From assembly GCA_020205615.1 (NCBI GenBank), contig CM035153.1, forward strand, positions 92,160,792 to 92,224,791: a stretch of 64,000 nucleotides of DNA, read 5' to 3'. Of the stretch, positions 1 through 12,158 are shown piece by piece. This DNA comes from Panax quinquefolius. Lineage: Eukaryota; Streptophyta; Magnoliopsida; Apiales; Araliaceae. Made by a program: the position numbers and the translations under genes. The stretch's first letter is position 1. The number at the start of each line of letters is the position of its first letter. The notes beneath the pieces are model-generated. The model was not told the origin of the DNA, made no database searches, and worked only from the letters and a program-made list of their open reading frames with translations.

Positions 1-720
1 CAGAATATGACTGATCAACATCAGGTCTCGTATATTTCATTGCATACATGATAGTTACTTATGTGATCTCTCTTTTGGAGTCTTTGGGGACTATTAAGAG
101 AGATACACTCCATAGCTCATCAACATGAGACAACTCTTGGATTTTGCCATGCTAAACGACTTTAGCATCAAATGAATATACGTTCCTTGGGTTAAGTTGA
201 GCATCCTTTTAAATCTATCTATATAGATTTTATCCCCAATTCAGATACTCTTCCCAAACCATTCATGGAGGAATGTTTAGACAACTTTATCTTTACTGAT
301 TGTAGCATTGGCATGTTATTCCTTATCCGTAGTATATCAATATATAATACTAGAAATGTCACGACGCTCCCACTGATCCTTTTGTACACACTAGGTTCAT
401 TCTTATTTTGATAAAATCAAACTCTTTTGATTGTCTCATCAAAACGAATGTTCCATTTTTGAGAAACTTGCTTCAATCCATTTCTCTGAGTGTCTACAAC
501 ACTTACCTCATCGTATGTAACTGGATCATCATCTTCTATGATGTGTACCTCATCATCATCATCTATGATGAATCCATACCTCCCATGTATCTTCGGTACT
601 ATTCTAGATTTACAATTCGGTTGTGGTACAATAGGTTTATCTACAGGTTCCTCTTATTTGACTTAGAGTGTTTTGTGGTTCTTGAACTCTTCAAGATCTA
701 TTATCCTCCCACTAGCCCCT
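1..720 (-). pseudogene. Ty1/copia reverse transcriptase fragment (degenerate)
   Basis: Read on the minus strand, this stretch keeps the order of a plant copia reverse transcriptase: a segment like QVSQKWNIRFDETIK (about 480-430), then NEPSVYKRISGS and FLVLY at about 400-330, then NNMPMLQSVK and a Ser/Lys-rich stretch (about 330-270), a fragment of the conserved SQGTY motif, and near position 1 the MYAM..TRPD motif. The enzyme would copy element RNA into cDNA in the capsid particle. The catalytic Y-V-D-D box is broken (it reads Y-I-D-I), and there are several stops and frame changes, so it is dead. It continues beyond the window's left edge and is collinear with integrase and gag to its right. 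Family assignment is from motif order only; the lineage within copia is not resolved. Confidence 0.8.
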
Positions 721-1735
721 TTTGATGATAAACACCTTTATCTTAGAAGGCAGCGTGTTTCGTAACAAACACCTTTTGCTAAGTAGAATTATAGAACATA
801 TACCCTAAACTTACTTTAGGATGTCCCACAAATCTGTACATGTCAAATCTTGTCCCAAGCTTATCCTTCGAAACCTTTTCACATAAGTTGGACAACCCTT
901 ATCTTAACATACTTAAGATTATGAATCCTCCCCATCCATAACTTTTATGGAGTCTTGGGGTTTGGATTTCGAGGTTACCTTTTCGTAGATATGCACGATA
1001 CATTTCTAGGACATGATCCTAGAAGGATACTGGAATGTCGGTAAAATCATTTTGGACCGTACCATGTTCAACAAGGTATAATTTTTCCATTCAGATACAT
1101 CAATCAATTATTATGTATCGAGAGGCGTCCATTATGAGAAAACCATTTGAGATGATCTAGAAACTTATTGCACAAGTATTCCTTCCTTGATCCGATCAAA
1201 GAATCCTAATACTTTGCCAATTTGTTTCACTTTTGAATTCTTTGAACCTTTCAAATAATTCACACTTGTATTCGAAGAAATACACATATTCAACTCTTTG
1301 AATGATCATCTCCTTTTCTTATATTATTTTGTTCAATTTATAAAATAATTTTCCACGTAAGTCAAGTATACAAAATCTATTAAGTAATATTTCAGTTCTA
1401 TACAAAACATTATTATTATAAATAGAACAACAATTGTTCTTTATTATAATACCAAAAATTTTATTGTCCAACAATAAAATGGAAATAATGTTTCTAACAA
1501 GAATTGGAATACAATAACAACTTATTGACTTAATAGATTTGCCCGTAGGCAGTGCTAAACTATAAGTTTCTATGGCTAATATGGCAACCTTTGTTACATT
1601 TCCCGCACATAGGACTACTTATATTTGTTTAGCTTTCTACTTCTGCTTGGTCCCTTCATAAATCTATATTTATGATAACCAAAGTCGGTATCCAATACCC
1701 AAGTAGAACCTTGACTTAAAGAAAAATTTATTTCA
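721..1735 (-). pseudogene. Ty1/copia protease-integrase remnant
   Basis: Minus-strand reading gives, in order: a protease-like STWVLDT (about 1715-1690; the active-site D-T-G is read as D-T-D); an integrase-leader region with LALPTGKS and ISCYCIPI (about 1560-1480); an integrase core fragment with LRSDQGREYL (about 1200-1165), where the catalytic Asp is still visible; and LLNMVRSKM (about 1065), which in copia integrases follows the catalytic Glu. After it come fragments matching the usual K-T-P-Y-E and G-C-P-A-Y-V stretches and a FVGHPK.SLGY motif (about 840-800). Several frameshifts, stops and a deletion between the leader and the core make it non-functional. It continues into RT at left and gag at right, as expected for copia order gag-pro-int-RT. 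Confidence 0.75.
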
Positions 1736-1771
1736 ATCATGAACAAAAACTGTATTGTAACCAAAACTTCA

Positions 1772-2573
1772 CTAAGATTCTTTGGTTAGCCTCTGCAAGA
1801 TGCTTCTCGCAGTTTCTTTCCAGTGTCCAGGCTTATTGCAGTGGAAGCAAACTCCTTTGCTATCCTTATCAGTTTTGTTCTTATTATCCTTTGTTTTTGC
1901 CTTTTCATTTACCTTCTTTGAATCGTTCTTCTTTTCAGAAGATCCTTTGGCCCCTACCAGTAAGACTTGGTTTTTCTTATTTGGAAAGTGACTCTCAACA
2001 TTTTTCAACACGTTAAGCAAATCAAATGAGGCGATATCTAGCTTGTCCATATGAAAAATTCACAACAATTGTGAAAGGAGTCCGAGAGTGAGGCAAGATC
2101 AAATCTTGGCTCAACTCTCCATCCATGACAAAACATGTTGTCCTAATTGATCAATCAAATTGATTATGTTAAGAACTTTTTATCTCATACTTTACGATTG
2201 CCATTGGCCATTCTAGATCGGAAGAGCTCCTTAGATATCTGATATCTATCAGTCCTACTTTCCTCACCATCAACTACTTGATGTGCAGGAATATAGTAGG
2301 AGCATCCATAATTTCATGCTGACGCTGAAGCTCGTTACTCATGGATGCGAGCATGATGCATTGAGCCAACTGTGCATCATCTTGACACTTTCTAAAAGTA
2401 GCAATCTCTTCCTCAAAGGCATTGTCTACAACCATTGCAGGGATAGGCGTATTAAGGACATAAGATAACTTTTCACTATGAGAACTATTCTCAAATTCCT
2501 TAACCAATCCGCTTAATTGATGCAGTTAATTTAACATCTAATATGCTTCGCAGATGATAGTAATTTTAGACAT
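1772..2573 (-). pseudogene. Ty1/copia gag (degenerate)
   Basis: Capsid/nucleocapsid gene of the same minus-strand copia element. The start chosen is the ATG at 2573-2571 (MSKI...), a usual copia gag beginning. The N-terminal part has KLSYVLNTPIPAM and CIMLASMSNELQRQHEIMD (about 2460-2295), the typical plant copia gag core. The C-terminal part has LLNVLKNVESHF, NQVLLVGAKGS, a Lys/Asp/Asn-rich linker and a nucleocapsid finger CFHCNKPGHW (about 1855-1820) whose fourth Cys is lost. The two parts lie in different open segments because of stops and a deletion of the middle capsid region. Read-through after the finger runs into the protease remnant at 1715. Confidence 0.85.
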
Positions 2574-2778
2574 TGTAAAATTACAGAAATGAATTTGTAA
2601 TTAACAACATTTTAACATACATTCTTTTATTAATTACCAAAATAAATTAGGTCTTGTTTTAAATTGGTATCTCCCACTATTTTCTTCAAACTATATTACC
2701 CTCAATATATATAGTTAAGCAAAATCTAATTAAAGATCTCGCTAGTGAGAATAAGGATCCCATTTCAAATGTATATAG

Positions 2779-3075
2779 CCTTGTGGTGACACAACAAACT
2801 ATATATAAATAAATAGGTAGACAACTTTTGTCAATTACATCAACTATGCAACTCCTTTTCTTTTGCCTTTTAGATTATTTTGATCAAGTGGTGGCACATC
2901 CAAATCAAAATTATCCAAGTTAAGTCCGACCTAGCACTCCATATAATCAAAAAAGAAAAATATCATCCTTGTGGTGACACAACAAAATAATATTGTTCAA
3001 TTTTCTTTATAAGCATCAAATGTGATAAATTAACATCTTAAATACTTAATACTTGCCTTGTGGTGACACAACAAA
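2779..3075 (-). repeat. Three dispersed copies of a 20-bp motif
   Basis: CCTTGTGGTGACACAACAAA occurs exactly at 2779-2798, 2967-2986 and 3056-3075. The copies lie 188 and 89 bp apart, each in unrelated AT-rich context, and are perfectly conserved although the neighbouring gag is badly decayed. Confidence 0.9.
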
Positions 3076-3122
3076 CTCATATTAAATATTTAATACTCTA
3101 TTAATTTTATCATGCTAGAAAG

Positions 3123-3152
3123 GCGTTCGATATTCCAAATATCTTTGAACGC
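3123..3152. repeat. Inverted repeat / hairpin in copia leader
   Basis: GCGTTCGATATT (3123-3134) pairs with AATATC (3138-3143) and GAACGC (3147-3152), with a 3-nt bulge and a 3-nt loop. No protein context. Confidence 0.7.
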
Positions 3153-3352
3153 TTAGGACTTAATATAAAAATTGAGGGGTTTGTTATTAATTTGTCTCAT
3201 CTTGTTTAGCTGCATTTATATATATATATAAAATACGCGTCATATTAATGAACATGCGAAGCATGTTTGCATAATATATAATATATATAGTATAAGCATG
3301 CATATATAGAATACTATATTCTACCCGGATTGATTATGGACTTTTATTCTAG

Positions 3353-3384
3353 TTTGGTTCACTAGAGCCACCAAGTGAACCAAA
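3353..3384. repeat. 11-bp perfect inverted repeat
   Basis: TTTGGTTCACT (3353-3363) and AGTGAACCAAA (3374-3384) flank a 10-nt loop. Lies in the copia leader. Confidence 0.8.
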
Positions 3385-4361
3385 AGGTCAAACCCTAGGG
3401 GTGCAAGAAATAATATTTAAATATAACTATTACATTTAAACCCTGCTCCATTACAAACGAGTCTTCAAGCGCTCCTTGCTCCTTGATCTCCAATTTTTCA
3501 AAATTAATTCTAACTATTCCTATTACAAAACTATTTAAAATAAATAGAAACCTTGATCAGCAGTCAAGGGGAAGTACATAGGAGAGAGATAGAATTAACA
3601 TTAAGAAAAATTAGAGAAGACGAGTCTACGCAGCCCCATTTAATAAAACCCCATAAATTTATGCATCCAACTAAAATAAAATCCAATCACATTTAATCAA
3701 TTGTCCATAATCAATCCCATTTATTATCATACACATCACCATATGCATCAATAAATAACATTCATCTCATGAATAATAAACATTTAATATATATATTGAT
3801 ATCATTTAATGGGCAAATTTAGTTAGTATAAAATCCAATTTTGAATCAAAATAAACTCCTTTATTTTAATCCAAATTTAAATCAAAATAAAACTATTTTA
3901 TTTTAATTTATCCAATTTTGAATAAGATAAACTATTTTATTTTAATCAAAATCTTTAATCAAAATAAACTCCTTTATTTTAATTAATTATGGAATCCAAT
4001 TCCAATTAAAAAATTTATTAAAGGAAACACGAATTTTCTTTTCTATTCACAAATAGACTTTTTTATTTTGAATAATATGAAATCTTATTTCATATCTAAA
4101 TAAATTCCTTTATTTAAGGAAATTAGGATTCTTTTTCTATTCACAAATAAACTCTTTTATTTTGAATAATATGAAATTTTATTTCATATTTAAATAAACT
4201 CCTTTATTTAAGAAAACATAGAATCCAATTTCAACTCCAATTAGTTATCATGGAATCCAATTCCAACTCTAATTAGTTAGCATGAAATTTAATTTTAAAA
4301 TTAAAATAAACCTTTTATTTTAAAATTAAAATAAACTTTATTTTAATTATAAAATAATTAA

Positions 4362-4396
4362 GGATAATATATATATATATATATATATTAACTTAG

Positions 4397-4450
<54 letters not shown>
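4362..4450. repeat. (AT)n microsatellite
   Basis: Two runs of alternating AT separated by a short TTAACTTAGTT interruption, about 75 AT-alternating bases in all. A replication-slippage tract with no coding content. Confidence 0.95.
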
Positions 4451-4453
<3 letters not shown>

Positions 4454-4707
4454 GTTAACAAAAGTTTGTCCATGGAAGGCAAAGCTCATGACTGGGATAA
4501 CGAGGAAGATGGTGAGTGGACCGCCTAACCTGCTCCAAATCCCGAGTACAAGGGTTTAGCCCACCAATTCCTTGAAGTAACAAACAATTAATTAACACCA
4601 TCCTGCTAGCCTTCCTTTATCAAACAATCCTCGCAGCATAACAGATTTTTGGGGAAAAAAAATCGGCTCCCTTTTTTTTTATTTTTTTTTAATTCCGTGC
4701 GGTTAGA

Positions 4708-4710
<3 letters not shown>

Positions 4711-4751
<41 letters not shown>
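4711..4751. repeat. (AT)n microsatellite
   Basis: About 20 AT units, preceded by T-rich and A-rich homopolymer runs at 4661-4692. Confidence 0.95.
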
Positions 4752-4758
<7 letters not shown>

Positions 4759-4985
4759 AGCCTTGCAGGATTAACGTAATTCACATGATCAACTGGCATC
4801 GTGATCCGCACCTTGAATGTGCAGGAAACAGCAACAACAAAACCGGATCGCGAATTCCTTTTTTTTATTTATTTATTTAATTTTTTTTTAATTTTATACA
4901 ATAAAATTATGCCCAATAAAATTGTTCTAAACACATATCAATATACATATCAAATTAAAACAATTAATAATTCGTATAAAGGTTT

Positions 4986-4998
4986 GGCTCTGACACCT
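4986..4998 (-). other. Primer-binding site of the copia element (initiator tRNA-Met, mutated)
   Basis: GGCTCTGACACCT on the plus strand is the complement of the usual plant PBS TGGTATCAGAGCC with two changes. It lies immediately inside the LTR edge at 5000, which fixes the minus orientation of the copia element. Confidence 0.75.
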
Positions 4999-4999
4999 C

Positions 5000-6855
5000 T
5001 GTTAGGTTTGTAATATTCACGAACGCAATCAAATTGCAAAAATAAGCGAAAACGTGTAAAAATCAGAGTTTTAAAATTTTACAAACCATATACCCGGATC
5101 ACCCTTTATGCACAATTATTAATTAAACGAAAAGATTGAAGGACAAGAATCATACCCTTGAAGATCCAAGGTTCCTCGGGTCAAGTTCACCTCCAATCCT
5201 TTTCGCGTTCAACTTGAATCCACCGGGTTTGGTTCCTTCTTTTGATCAACGTTAGCCACCCAAGTGTTTGGCCTCTAGAGGTGATCCACCAAGGAAGAAG
5301 AAGGATTGAAGAAGATGGGTGGTTGGCTAAACCCTAGTTTTTCTATCTCTATAGAAAAGGACGTACTCTCCAACTTTTGGAATTGCGTATATTTTGATAT
5401 CTGATATAAGACTCCTCTTATAAAGATATCAGGTAACCTTATTTAATAAAAATAAGGTATTATTTAATTAAACTCTTTTAATTAAATAGGCTCCCTAATT
5501 TTATTAGGGATAATTAATTAAACTCCTTTAACTAATTTTCCCTCCTAATCCTATTAGGAATAAATGAGAGTACTTATATTAAATTAATTTCTAAACTCTT
5601 TTAGAAATTAAAATAATAATAATAATTGTAATAATATTAATAAGACTCCTCTTATTAACTTATATTTAATATTTCTAAAATATTAAATAATAAATATTAA
5701 GCTATTTAATTTATTCTATCACCATAGATTAAATTAAATATACATAACATATTATTACGATTATGCCATTAACTTCTTAAATAATTATTCTTCCTTTTAT
5801 GGTGTGACCCTTTAGGTTCTCCATATTAAACCTAGGTTATGAATAAATCAATTAGAACAATTCTAATCTTATTTAAATAAATAAATTAAACAATTAATTT
5901 ATTTAAATAAATAATATTTATTCTACTGATAGGATAAGCCTCCCTAGCGATCAACGACTTTCCAAATAATATAGATTTCAACATTAATCATAAAAGAACC
6001 TTTGAGTAAATAGTTATCGTATAATTCAATCCTTCCACCATACAATGTCCCAATTAAATATAAGACATGGAATTCTTTGTCAAGTCTTATTTTATTTAAT
6101 TATATGTATTTCGATCCTCAAATGCACAACTCCAAATAATGCAAATTAGAAACTCCTATCTAATTTCATTCTCGCTTTAACCAAGGACTCTTTGGGTTGT
6201 CATTTATCGAATCACATAGGACATTTCTCTTCTTTTATTAGAAGTGATAGATTCTTTATTGATCATATATTATCTCCATGTACAACTTGTTATACCCAAG
6301 CATACCCTTTGATATACCCTAAGGGTCTTAAGGAATAAGTCAAAGTATAACTCATCATACACAAGATACTATGATGATCTCAAGTCCAAGGATCACTTGT
6401 ACTACTATCACTACAGGAATTCCTATTGACCGGCAAGTAAAACTCCATTAGGTATTCCTTAGCGAGCCACGTTCAGTGAACTTATTCTCTAATAAGCACC
6501 TATATACTTGCTTTAGTGTCTCCACACAAATGATCATGAGATCAATCATCCTCATCTAATGAGCAAGCAACGTATGTACCAATCTATCCGGATTCACTAA
6601 TCCCCAATTTAGTAATCCAACGATTGGGAACTATTTTAGTTTTAAGTTTTCTAAGAATTTAGATCTCATTAGAATGATCATCATCATTATTCTAAAAGCA
6701 TTGCTTAAAACTATGGGTTTATCACATATTATAAAACAGCATCACGTAGATCATTAAAAGCCTTTAATAAATTAATACTTTTTATTAATAAATGAATAAG
6801 ATTGTTATAAAGTATATGCTTTATCATCAAACATGATTGGCTTGTGTGCATACTA
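5000..6855 (-). mobile_element. Copia 5' LTR (minus strand); outer edge approximate
   Basis: The inner edge is clear: plus-strand TGTTAGGTTTGTAATATTC at 5000, i.e. an LTR 3' end ...CCTAACA on the minus strand, directly next to the PBS. About 430 bp of this end (5000-5430) recur in opposite orientation at 8600-8956, which confirms it as a repeat end. It contains AT-rich blocks and a G/C-richer block at 6290-6720. The outer (right) edge is placed near 6855 by the change of sequence character after 'cttgtgtgca'; it is an estimate. No 3' LTR is in the window. Confidence 0.65.
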
Positions 6856-7797
6856 CTTTCAATGGTAATGTAAGATGAATGTAAAGCGTATAGACACTGT
6901 GAACGCAAAGTTGTTGCAATGAACGATCAGTCTTAGCATACAACGATCAGTATGGCTTCGACATTAAGAAAGAATAATGTACATGGGGTTCATGGGATGG
7001 ATAACGATTGAAAGTGATTAAAACCTTGAGTAAAGGTTGAATGAGAGATTAAGAGATGAGCAACGTGAACGTTGAATATGTAAACGATCCTCGTGAATCG
7101 TATTCGCGTTAGACGAACGTTCTAAGTATACCCTGGTTGTATGACTTAGACGTTGATGAAAGTAGTAAGTAAGATATGAATGGTAATAAGAAGCCATAAT
7201 GAACGATAATAAGATTAATGGAAGCCGAATGTGAGTCAGATGAGAACATTAGAATAAAATGTATGTGTTGAACACTTTAACTGACGTGAAGGTTGAGGGT
7301 ACGCAAATATTAAATGGATAGAACCTACACCCCGTGTATAGTTTGACCGTAAGATGATGACGATCAATGATTAAACCGTGAACTGTAAAGAAGTTGAATT
7401 AATGATAATAACATTTAATGTAACGAAGCCGAGTTAAGGATTAAAGGGAATGATCGCTCTGAGTATACAAAAGACTGTATGACTTAGACGATAAAGAATG
7501 AATACTGAGATGTGGCATTTAGTTGCCAGGAAGCCATAAGGAATGAGAATTAACTTAACGATCATATAGTTTAATAGTTCGTATAAGTTAAGATAAGTTA
7601 AGTTGTAGTACAATTGTAACCTTTGATGGTTGACATATAGGAGCTGGGCTAAACAATTCCTTCAGAGAGCGAAGGTATATACAAAACTGGCAACCGATCT
7701 AACTCACTGTTGTGGGAAGTGTAGACGAGACGGGAACTTGTTGTCGTGATGTACGGAATCCGGGTGTGATGATAGACCGGATTTCGGGGTGTCACAA
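6856..7797 (+). mobile_element. Degenerate LTR-like segment ending in a GTCACA box
   Basis: No ORF. Ends 'ttcggggtgtcaca', resembling the 3' ends of the chromovirus LTRs elsewhere in this window (…GGGGGCGTCACA). Contains two related blocks about 340 bp apart (7121-7210 and 7460-7560), each with 'tgtatgacttagacg' followed by an 'aagccata' stretch, suggesting an old internal duplication. Probably the 3' part of a gypsy LTR, plus orientation. Confidence 0.4.
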
Positions 7798-8594
7798 AAA
7801 TAGTCTAACTTGATGCTAAGTGTTATGTGCTGTATAGACTGATAGGGTTATGTGCTATGTGTTTAGGTTATTCTATGTATATAATAGTATTATATTGTGA
7901 TGATATTATTCTAATATTGGAGATCTATATTAATAATATTAGGTTTTCAGATAAAGCGATATAAATTACGTAGCGATAATCAACGGTTCATGCAAGTTTT
8001 ACTTAACTCTACTAAGAGTTGTTTCATTCATATATGCTTATGGTTAATCATTGTTGATTGCCATTGTAGAATTGTACTATGTACATATTGCATGTATAAG
8101 TCGGGTATGAAAGGCTGATCACCTTCATTACCAGTTGGTCCAGATATATTTGTTCATGTTCAATACTTTTTCAGTTAAAATTTTGTTCATGCTAATTCAT
8201 AACTATATTGATGAATTATAGTCAGCTTATTATTCAGACTCTTTCAATCATGATATATCTTAATAAATTTAAACTTGTTGGGCAACTTTCATGATCACCC
8301 TTGCTATATCATGATAAATATTGCAGATAAGGCGAATGCGTTCGGATACAGGAAAAGGTTAAAGCCAAATTCAACTTGGGATAAAATGTGCAGCTAATTT
8401 GTAATAGATAGTTTGATAAATATGTTATATGTTAGATAGTTTATGAATTGTATATAAGTAAAGGTTACTCGATTTTGGAGAAATAATGTGTACGTTTAAT
8501 GTATAAATAATTTATGTTTATATCTTCCGCAATTAGTTATAGAATGATTGTACCGGATCCGCGATGATTTGGGACCCGGATTCGAGGCTTTCAC
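7798..8594 (+). mobile_element. 3' part of a chromovirus-type LTR (truncated)
   Basis: No ORF. Contains a block with 'ggctgatcacc' (8112) and then 'ttgttgggcaactttcatgatcaccc' near 8276, the same arrangement seen near the 3' ends of the LTRs at 24577-28730 and 42257-45236. Ends 'gattcgaggctttcaca' at 8594. The left side is lost. Confidence 0.5.
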
Positions 8595-8599
8595 ATGTT

Positions 8600-8956
8600 G
8601 TCCACATCAATTAATAAGAGGAGTCTTATTATGGGTGTAGTGGTTATTGACTTTTTCACAACATACGTAATTCCAATAGTTGGAGAGTACGCCCTTTTTC
8701 TATGAGAGATAGAAAAACTAGGGTTTTGCCAAACACCCATGTTCTTGAATTTTTGTTCTTCCTTGGTGGATCACCTCTAGAGGAATATCGTATCTTCAAG
8801 GGTATGATTCTTGTTCTTTATATTTTCGTTTAATTAATAATTGTGCATAAAGAGTGATCCGGGTATATGGTTTGTAAAATTTTAAAACTCTAACTTTCCA
8901 CGTTTCTTCTTATTTTGTGCAATTTGATTGCGTTCATGAATATTACAAACCTAACA
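8600..8956 (+). mobile_element. Copia LTR 3'-end fragment (plus strand)
   Basis: Reverse complement of 5000-5430 with an internal gap of about 110 bp. Shared landmarks include 'aaaccctagtttttctatctc', 'ggtgatccaccaaggaag' and the terminal TGTTAGGTTTGTAATATTC, here ending AACCTAACA at 8956. No PBS follows, so it is a truncated or solo LTR. With 5000-5430 it forms a widely spaced inverted repeat. Confidence 0.85.
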
Positions 8957-9905
8957 TATTATTCTTTATTATCTTACATTCAAAGCCTTATCGTATACGT
9001 TTAACATATAATGCGAAATTCTCTGCTCAAATAGTCATGTATTTAAAATATTAGATTTTGAGAAGTGGGTTTACTGTATTAATCAGTGTTCAGATAAATA
9101 ATTACTATCGTTATACCAACTTATTTCATTACTCCAACATAGATTCATATTCATATCACTTGACATACCATAGCACATACTGCTTTAAACATCCGCTATC
9201 CCTTTATGACTCAAAAGTCGGGATTCGCTGCTACAACTTATACAAAAGTTGAGAATATTACCTTATACAGACGTACCAATCATATACACAACATATAATC
9301 ATACATATTCAAGTAATACTAATACTACTTATTTCTTATGCCTTCACTAAGGATCAATTACTTAGTATTCTATATATTCCCATTATCCTCAATAATCCAT
9401 TCACACCTAACTATACCAAGTTCATCAAACTTACCACATATTATGAGTTTAAGAACTCATCACAAATATATGAGTTTAAGAACTCGAGCTTGACCTTATA
9501 TTCTTTAACTATACTCTACCTATCAGTTATACTATTGTTTCTGGGTCCGGTACTACATTTTTCCAGTATAATCACCTCATTAGGGTTGCTTTCAAGTAAG
9601 CCTCTATTTTAGCTATTAGCTTTGACATTGGCTCGGTTATGAAGGTTGGCTCCTTCTTTACGATCTTAGGGTATCCTAATCCTTTTATATCTGACATTTA
9701 CACACATAAATTATCCTGATAGCATATAGTATATACACATAGCAAATAATAGTTTTATATAAGTTATCTTTTATTTTGTTTTACGATGAATTAATTCAAT
9801 TCATCTCCTTTTAAACTCTATTTATGTTATTTATATTTTCAACGGTTCCCTCTGTCCTAAGGTTATAGCCTAAGGTCTATCCCACCTAAGGTTTCTAACC
9901 CTAAA
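8957..9905 (-). pseudogene. Leader and decayed first ORF of a minus-strand chromovirus
   Basis: Inside the PBS at 9906-9917 and read leftwards, the sequence begins with a purine-rich leader having several 'ccttagg' motifs, as does the leader of the element at 45252-45330. A short decayed reading near 9690-9540 (MSDIKGLGYPK...) has no recognisable domain. The unit is cut at 8956/8957 by the copia LTR fragment. No gag core, protease or RT is visible. Confidence 0.45.
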
Positions 9906-9917
9906 GCTCTGATACCA
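9906..9917 (-). other. Primer-binding site, initiator tRNA-Met (perfect 12 nt)
   Basis: Plus-strand GCTCTGATACCA is exactly the 3' end of plant initiator tRNA-Met, so the minus strand has the PBS TGGTATCAGAGC. It lies 3 bp from the LTR edge at 9921. Confidence 0.9.
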
Positions 9918-9920
9918 TAA

Positions 9921-11720
9921 TGTAATGCCCCAAAATTCAGGTACTTGAAATTCAAATTTGGTGCTTTATTTTGCCATTTCTATGAGCGGAATATTACTAA
10001 TAATAATAACAATAATATAAATATCCAACTTAACTTACATTTATCAGATTCTAATCCCAAGTACGCAACCTTTACTACATTCATTGCATGATATTTAATA
10101 GATATCATTGTCTTAATAATGTCATACTATTACATAGAGTACAATAACACGTATTCTGTTTGCTTTCCTTTTCCCTTGTTCTTGGCCGAACCTTCTGGTT
10201 GTTCACACTTAGCTGAAAACATTTAAATTAAGCAAGGATGAGCATTTGAGTGCCCAACAAGTAATAGCAATAATAAATATTAATTAAAAGGATTAAATGT
10301 TTTCTTTGTATGACACTTCTATAATGAATCAACAGTTGTGAAGTAAACTGAACCAATAATAATAACATAACAATTCTATATCAAAATTTTGAAACTATGT
10401 ATTGACTATAAATGAAGAGTAGTCGACAGACTATGAACTTTGTTTTCAATTTTTGATAAGTTTTCACATAACTTTATCCACAAACCGTCATAACTTACGG
10501 GCGCGAGGGTGATCATCCTAATGTGCCCTGCATTGATCAATACTACATACAAGAACGATATTATCGTTCATCTTTTTTGCCTTAGGCACATAAAAGTTTT
10601 CCCATATTCGGGATGTTCATACTTAGTCAGGAATCCGAACCAAAGCAATTTGATTGGATACAATAAAGTTTTATCATGTTCAACGATATTTCTAAATCTG
10701 TGTCTAGCTAGGTTAAATAGCTTAGACGGCTTTGAAGTCAACGTATACATACTGGAATTTAATAAGTATGTATCAAAATGTGATTAAATATAACGATTAT
10801 CCAAATGGGGACACTTGTATAACCATGTTTAGAAATTAACGAACAGAATAAATATCTGAATTATACAATAATACTGTACTAATAAATAATGATCGGCTAC
10901 ATAATCGATAAGAATAGTGTTAATATTCTGACACAATGATAATATAATTCTGAAACTTTCTTACTTATGTCCATTACATAAAGTAAATGCAAAGGTAGGA
11001 TACTTGCCTAGTCTGCTGCTTACAATACGCAACTTAGTTTTATCTTTTATACCGAAACATATCATTAATAAGATCATTCTATTAATTAGAATATTATATC
11101 ATAACATATAATACTGCTCATTGCAGTCAACACATAACCTAATCACATTGTAACATAATTATATCAGTCATTGTATCACAAACAAACACGAATCTAGTCC
11201 AGTTATCTAAGTCCAGATCAATTCTTGAAACATGTCGGCGTGCCGACATCTTTATCGATAATTAACGAGTCTAAGACTCTATACAGAAGTTCAATAGATG
11301 TAAATATCAGTCATACGATTTTTCATAGCCTTATAATAATTTTTAAATAACTATCATAATTTATCATGAATTTTCAAACACCGAAATCATTATTAAATGA
11401 TTTAAATATTAAATAATTCTATTATCATTAATATTTAATTAATATTAAATTATTAATGAAACCATTACCAAAATCTCAAAATATATTAAATAAATGATAG
11501 TAGACTTATTTAATAAATATATTAAATAAATAGTTTAAAAATGGTTTTATTAATTTAAAAATCATTTAAAAGGGATATAAATGAATTAAAAATATTTTAA
11601 GTTATAATTAATGACTTTTAATATTTTGATAAGTAATACATTAATATTTTAATATTAATGGTAATTATTTAAAAATTATTATAATATTTTAAAAATTATT
11701 TAATGGTAATATTAATACTA
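9921..11720 (-). mobile_element. Chromovirus 5' LTR (minus strand); right edge uncertain
   Basis: Edge TGTAATGCCCC at 9921 gives the minus-strand LTR end GGGGCATTACA next to a perfect PBS. Reverse-strand sequence at about 10260-10190 has the block 'cttgttgggca…gctcatccttgctta…ttttcagctaa', also present near the 3' ends of other chromovirus LTRs here (28328-28374). No ORF of note; very AT-rich from 11330. The right edge is placed where sequence matching 24932 onward begins (about 11721), so this LTR is probably truncated. Confidence 0.6.
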
Positions 11721-12158
11721 TCAAGCCAAAACCAGTCTTAACCTTTATCAGTACCTACAAGAATCTTAGTCTCAAGAGAGACAAATCAAGCAAATTACCA
11801 AAGGATCGATTGGAGAAAAATTAATTTTTTTACTTTAAAAATTAAATGAAGTAATTATGTGGTGCGTGTGACATTAATAAACCATGAAATAAAGTGTGTA
11901 ATTAAGTAATATTAATTGTTAATTGTTATATTAATTAATTTGTGATTACTATTAATTACAATACATTATATGGATAAATAATGATTATGGAAATCCATAA
12001 ATACATGATGATTGGATTAATTAATGTTGAGGTTAATTAATCAAGAAATGAATAAATTATTTACTTGACAAAAATAAGTAAGTTAGTAATATAATAATAT
12101 TATATGATGAGTTATGTAGATAGGAGCAATAATACAACTATACTATATAGTGTATTAT
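11721..12158 (+). mobile_element. Fragment of chromovirus LTR (same family as 24577-28730), left of the solo LTR
   Basis: From 'aagccaaaaccagtcttaac' onward it matches 24932-25420 (the LTR at 24577-28730) in plus orientation. It is interrupted at 12158 by the solo LTR and resumes at 16714. No coding content. Confidence 0.8.
12154..12158. repeat. Target-site duplication ATTAT (left)
   Basis: Matches 16709-16713; single copy at the empty paralogous site 25416-25420. Also copied at 14117-14121 inside the tandem duplication. Confidence 0.92.

Larger units (their letters stand above)
2574..4985 (-). other. Copia untranslated leader, very AT-rich, with repeats and hairpins
   Basis: The 2.4 kb between copia gag and its primer site holds no convincing ORF on either strand. 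It contains three copies of a 20-bp motif (2779-3075), two hairpins (3123-3152 and 3353-3384), an AT-rich stretch of related A/T blocks at about 3790-4330 that reads like degenerate direct repeats ('aataaactcctttattt' and variants), and two AT microsatellites. The leader is long for copia, so part of it may be inserted DNA, but I see no clean terminal repeats or target duplication. Confidence 0.5.

Noticed and set aside
408..725. Plus-strand 105-codon frame
   Set aside because: Antisense to the copia RT remnant; the repeated CATCAT pattern makes it open by chance.
5000..8956. A large inverted-repeat DNA transposon (Helitron or Mutator-like)
   Set aside because: The arms are copia LTR ends with a PBS beside one of them, and no transposase is present.
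9058..9252. 64-codon plus-strand frame
   Set aside because: Low-complexity AT-rich reading antisense to a decayed chromovirus leader.
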